Origin: Zelopaecilomyces penicillatus
Taxonomy: Eukaryota > Ascomycota > Sordariomycetes > Hypocreales > Pseudodiploosporaceae
Length of the DNA: 64,000 nucleotides
Reading direction: 5' to 3'
NCBI GenBank assembly: GCA_005765155.1
Contig: VCCP01000003.1
Span: 2,418,001 to 2,482,000, forward strand
The notes under the pieces are model-generated. The model made no database searches, was not told the DNA's origin, and was given only the letters and a program-made list of their open reading frames with translations. Of this stretch, positions 59,570 through 64,000 are shown piece by piece. A program made the position numbers and the translations under genes. Numbering within the stretch: the first letter of the stretch is position 1; each line of letters starts with the position of its first letter.

Positions 59570-61330
59570 TAATATTAATATCTTTTTTAATAAATATTTT
59601 TATTATTTTAATAATATATTTTATTATTAGATTCTGGCTTTAATCTATTATAAAACTTTTAAATTATTTAATTTTATTTATTATATAATAATATATATCC
59701 TAATTATTTATAGGGTTTATATATCCTTAATTATAAAAAAATCTATTTAATCTTCAAGCTAATTAATTATTAAATTACTTAAATAATTTAATTAAGATAT
59801 ATCTATTATATATATTTTACTCTTATATTAATTAATTATTTTATTTAATTTAATTATTTTAATTATAATATATCTAGTCTTTAATCTTATTTAATATATA
59901 TATTAATTCTAATAATTTTATATTATTTATTTTATAAAATCTTAATATTATTATATTAAAAAATAATTTATTCTTTAATAGTATAATATGTCTTATCTAT
60001 TATTTTTTATAGATATAATTAAAATATTATTTTAAGTTATCTTTTTCTATAATTAAAAAATTAATTTATTTAATAATTTATTTAGATAAATATAGATTTA
60101 ATTTAATTATTATTTAATAGTTTTAAATCCTATAATTTATATTATTCATAATAATTTTAATACCTATTCTTTAATATTAATATTTAATTTATAATTATCT
60201 TTTAAATATTTTATAATTATTAATTTTTTTATTATATTAATTTTATTTATTTTAAATTCCTTTTATAATACTATAATCTAAATATTAATAAATCTTTTAA
60301 TCTATTAATATTTTTTTTTAATATTAGATTAATTTATTAGTATAATATATTATTATATAATAATTATAATAAATTTATATAAATTACCTTAGTTTAAGCT
60401 ATATAAATTATATTATTATAACTACTTTTAATAAATAGATTAATATTTTTTAGCTTATATTATATTTAATCCTTTAAAGGATTTATTGAAATTAAGATTA
60501 AATCAATTAATATTTTAGAGTTTTTAATTATTATAATATAATTATATATTATTATATTATACCTGATTATATTATATATATTTATTTAATTTTATAAATT
60601 TAATTATGTTTTAAATTAATATTCAAAATTATTTATTTATTAGATTAATTTAAGGTATAGATTAAGATTAAGATATTAATACCTTATATTATCTCTTAGA
60701 TATTATAATCTATAGTTTATTTATAATATTTAAATTTCCTAGGGATAAAATCTATAATCTAGATTAATTATTTAATTCTTTTAAATATATAAATAATTTT
60801 TAATTAAATATAAGGATTTAATTAATTATTAAATAAAGATAAGATTATATATAATAATTTTTTAAGAGATATATAATTAATATTATATATATTTTAATAA
60901 TTATTATTTAATAATATAATAAATCTTTTTTATATCTTTTTATATTAAATAAGGTTTTATTTAATACCTTTTAATAGCTATAAATAATATTTTTAAATTT
61001 AATTAAAAGATATAAATCTTAGAATTATATTTTCTATTATTAATAGATCTTTTATCTTTAATATAATATTATACTAAAATCCTATTTATAATTATCTATA
61101 TTAATTTAATAGTTTAATACCTTTATTAGATCGATTAAAATTAATAGATATAAATAGATTATCTAATTATTAATATAGATCTTTTAATAATTTAATAAAT
61201 ATTTATAATTGGATTTCCTCTTTTTTATTAAAAATAAATATTATTAATATAGATAATAGATTCTTCTTATATTACTTTTATAAAAAATAGATAAACTTTC
61301 CTTTTTACTTTATCTATTTTAAAGGATAAT
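59570..61330. repeat. Dispersed repeat family D, copy 2
   Basis: Same-orientation copy of 6,120-8,050, slightly less mutated (it keeps a few TGG and CGA triplets). No protein family recognised on either strand. It begins right after gypsy element D. Confidence 0.6.
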
Positions 61331-61634
61331 TAATATAAATCTTATTATCTAGGATTATAATACTAGTAATAAATTTCTTAATTACTTAGAGATCTAGTTT
61401 TATAATAATACTTATATAATAATAATTAATTTAATTGAAATAGATAATATATTTAGTATTTAATAAATTATCATATATTATAAGTATTATCTTAATAGAT
61501 AGCTAGTAATAGATTTAATTATAAAATAACCTAATTTAGATTTTTCTAAAATAAAATAAAATAAAACCAAACATTATAATATAAAAAGGATAATAAGTTA
61601 TATAATTATATAATATATAATTATTATTAATTAT

Positions 61635-61835
61635 TAAGTATATATAAAATTAAAAAGTTAATTCTTTTAATGAAGGTTTTCTTATATTTAATATAGCTAT
61701 TTATATAGCCTTCTTTAATAAAAATAACTGCCTTACTTAATTAATTAATTTATTAATAAATTAATTAAAGGCTTAATAGATAATAGAGTAATAAAATAAT
61801 AAAGTGATAAAATATAATATATATTATATAATAAA
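61635..61835. repeat. Dispersed repeat family E, copy 2
   Basis: Matches 16,000-16,165 from AAATTAAAAAGTTAATTCTT to AATATAATATATATTATATA, with about 30 bp of extra TTAATTAA-type repeat in the middle. Confidence 0.55.
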
Positions 61836-62422
61836 AATAATATATTTATAATAAAGATTTTAATATATATTATCTTATATAAAATACTTATTATAAAAGA
61901 TAATTAAAATTTAAAATTATCTTAAATATAATTTAATATTAAAGTTTTTATCTTATTATATTTTATAAAATAATAATATAAATTAAAGATAATAAAAAAT
62001 TTAATACTTTAAATTTAATTAAATATAATATAAACTTAATATATAAATATATATATACTAATATAAATTATAATAATAATAAATTTATATTTATATTTAT
62101 AAATATTATTAATTAAAGAATAAATAAAAAAAAGAAATTTAAGAAATAATTAATAATAATTTAAAAAATAATAATTTAAAGCCTAAAAGAATATTAGAAT
62201 TTAAATTATATAATTAATATATTAATATTATAATTATATAATATTATAAATTAGATTATTATTATTAATCTTATATTATAGTATAGGCTTATAAAGGTTT
62301 AATACCTAAATATATAAAGTATATAATCCCTTTTAATTTAATAAATAAATAAAAAACCTTTAAAAAACTAAAAACCCTTATTTTTTATTTATTTAATATA
62401 ATAAAAAATATAATAGCTTTAT

Positions 62423-62490
62423 AATTATTTTATTTCTTTTTTAATTATTTTATTTCTTTTTTAATTATTTTATTTCTTTTTTAATTATTA
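62423..62490. repeat. 20 bp tandem repeat, three exact copies
   Basis: Unit AATTATTTTATTTCTTTTTT at 62,423, 62,443 and 62,463, plus an eight-base remainder. Confidence 0.95.
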
Positions 62491-62604
62491 TATTTAAAAA
62501 TTAATTATATATAAAAATTAATTATAATAATAAATAATTTCTTATTAACTTAAAATAATAATTTCCTTTTATTTATTAATTCTTTTATTTTCTTAATAAT
62601 CTTT

Positions 62605-63097
62605 TTATAAAGCTATTTAAAGGCCTATAACCTAGCCTAATAAACCAAAAGATCTAATAATAATAACTTTAAATACTATACTAGGCCTTATAATAGCTTA
62701 TATAGCCTATCTTAATAGAATAGTATTATAACTATCCTCTCTTCCGAGATAATTCAACCATAAATCACTAGATCTTCTTTTAGTTTTCTTAGGCTTAAAA
62801 TTATCTCTTCTCTACTAATATAGACCCCTAAGACTTTAAAGAGCCTTATAAGCTAGCTTAACCTATATATAATTCGAACCCTTAACCTTTTAAATAAACC
62901 AAGCCTATCTCTAGCCCCTTTTAGCTAACCCTATATACTAGGCTTATCTAACCTATTTAAAGCTATTATAATTATAAAGCTATTTAAAGGCTTATAGCCT
63001 AGCCTAATAAACTAATAGATCTAATAATACTAGCTTTAAGTGCTATACTAGGCCTTATAATAGCTTATATAGCCTGTCTTGGTAGAATAATATTATA
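62605..63097. repeat. 126 bp direct repeats around a less-mutated core
   Basis: 62,605-62,730 and 62,972-63,097 are gap-free copies of each other, both starting TTATAAAGCTATTTAAAGG and ending TATTATA, with transition-type differences. The 241 bp core between them is the most G+C-rich stretch of block 3. On the minus strand it carries GGGTTCGAAT (62,872-62,881), like a Pol III B box, about 40 bases after TAGCTAAAAGGG (62,916-62,927), loosely like an A box. It could be a small LTR-type unit (TRIM-like), a tRNA-derived SINE, or a tandem duplication. No tRNA cloverleaf can be drawn. Confidence 0.6.
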
Positions 63098-64000
63098 CTT
63101 TTTATCTTTTTTAAAATTATTTAATAAAATTATTTAATAAAATTATTTTAATTAATAGCCTTTTTAAATAAATAAATAAATATATAAAATATATATTATT
63201 TTATTATATTATTATAATATCATTATAATTTATATATTAATTCTTAAAGAGATATTTTTGATAATTAATTAAAAGATTTATATTTATAAATTAAGAATAT
63301 TTTTATAAATAATTAAGAAAGTAATTATATAAATATTAATATAATATTATAAATATATTCTTAAATTAACTTAAATATTTAATAATTATTTTAAGATAAG
63401 ATATTCTTTATAGTTTTATATCTTTATAATTTCTATTTAAATATTATTTAAAAGAATATTATAATATTATTTTAATAATAAACTAAGTTTTATATTATTA
63501 AATAAGATACTTTTTTAAATAATTAAATTAAGATAATTAAATAATTAATTACTTTATTATATAATTATTATAAATTAAATAATAATATAAAAATATAATA
63601 AAACTTTAAATTTATAAAGAATAATATATAAGAATATTTTATATAATTAAAAAAAATTAATATAATATTTTAATATTATTCTTGTTAAAGAATAAATATA
63701 TTTAAGATCTAGAAAAATAAATAAAATTAAAAAGCTATATACTTTTTAAATCTTTAATAATAATATAAAGGCTATTATAATTATAAAAAAAGTATTAATT
63801 ATAATAAATAATCTTTTTATAATAATTATAAAAAAAAGATTAAAAAAAATATAAATAAAATAATTAACTAAATTAATAAAGATAAAATAAATACTTTATA
63901 ATATAAAAGCCTAGAAAATCTTAAATAAAAATAGAATTTTAATAGGTTTTTTTAAAGCTTATAAATAATAATTTTGAATAATAATAATATATTATAATTA

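Noticed and set aside
62872..62930. tRNA gene on the minus strand
   Set aside because: Only the T-loop-like GGTTCGAAT fits; neither acceptor nor anticodon stems can be paired.

Overview
The window looks like nuclear DNA of a filamentous ascomycete (Pezizomycotina). Two short gene islands of normal base composition (about 11.29-15.24 kb and 43.47-48.23 kb) sit inside three extremely AT-rich blocks (1-11.28, 15.25-43.47 and 48.24-64.0 kb). As hand-counted examples, 5161-5220 has 3 G+C in 60 bases and 12001-12060 has 31 in 60. In the AT blocks CpA, TpG and CpG are nearly absent, and the surviving C and G lie mostly in CpT/CpC and ApG/GpG. This is the footprint of repeat-induced point mutation (RIP). 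The genes have 53-84 bp introns of fungal type. Genus or species cannot be read from this.

Island 1 holds EXO70 (exocyst subunit, + strand) and, tail-to-tail with it, a five-exon short-chain dehydrogenase (- strand, D-arabinitol dehydrogenase-like, with a probable mitochondrial presequence). Island 2 holds ETR1 (mitochondrial 2-enoyl thioester reductase, + strand, two exons) and, tail-to-tail with it, VPS34 (class III phosphatidylinositol 3-kinase, - strand, four exons). All four reading frames are intact once introns are removed. Both islands therefore have the same layout: a convergent pair whose promoters face the AT-rich flanks, with only about 80-210 bp of normal-composition DNA before each start codon. 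The genes are housekeeping or metabolic functions (membrane traffic, phosphoinositide signalling, mitochondrial fatty-acid synthesis, polyol metabolism) and do not form a cluster.

The AT blocks are a graveyard of retrotransposons. Best preserved are a Ty3/gypsy chromovirus at 23,999-30,797 (+ strand, paired 194-195 bp LTRs, target duplication TTATT), a Ty1/copia element at 36,068-42,142 (- strand, LTRs 476 and 418 bp, target duplication ATTAT), and a second, more decayed gypsy element at 53,945-59,557 (+ strand, two 170 bp LTRs, target duplication TTTAT). The last abuts a truncated copia copy (51,948-53,939). Two older gypsy relics on the - strand lie at 1.15-5.96 kb and 17.83-20.49 kb. Three further dispersed families (here called L, D and E) recur without a function I can name. 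No element has an open coding frame.

Simple repeats are conspicuous: about 89 copies of ATT at 2.29-2.56 kb, about 119 copies of AAAT at 32.76-33.24 kb, about 121 copies of TTTA at 48.43-48.91 kb just upstream of VPS34, and several minisatellites and hairpins. I found no rRNA, intact tRNA, CRISPR array or biosynthetic cluster, and no convincing new protein system. The most interesting signals are island architecture, repeat expansion inside retroelement copies, hairpin arrays in the copia LTR, and a 126 bp direct-repeat unit with Pol III-like boxes near the right end.
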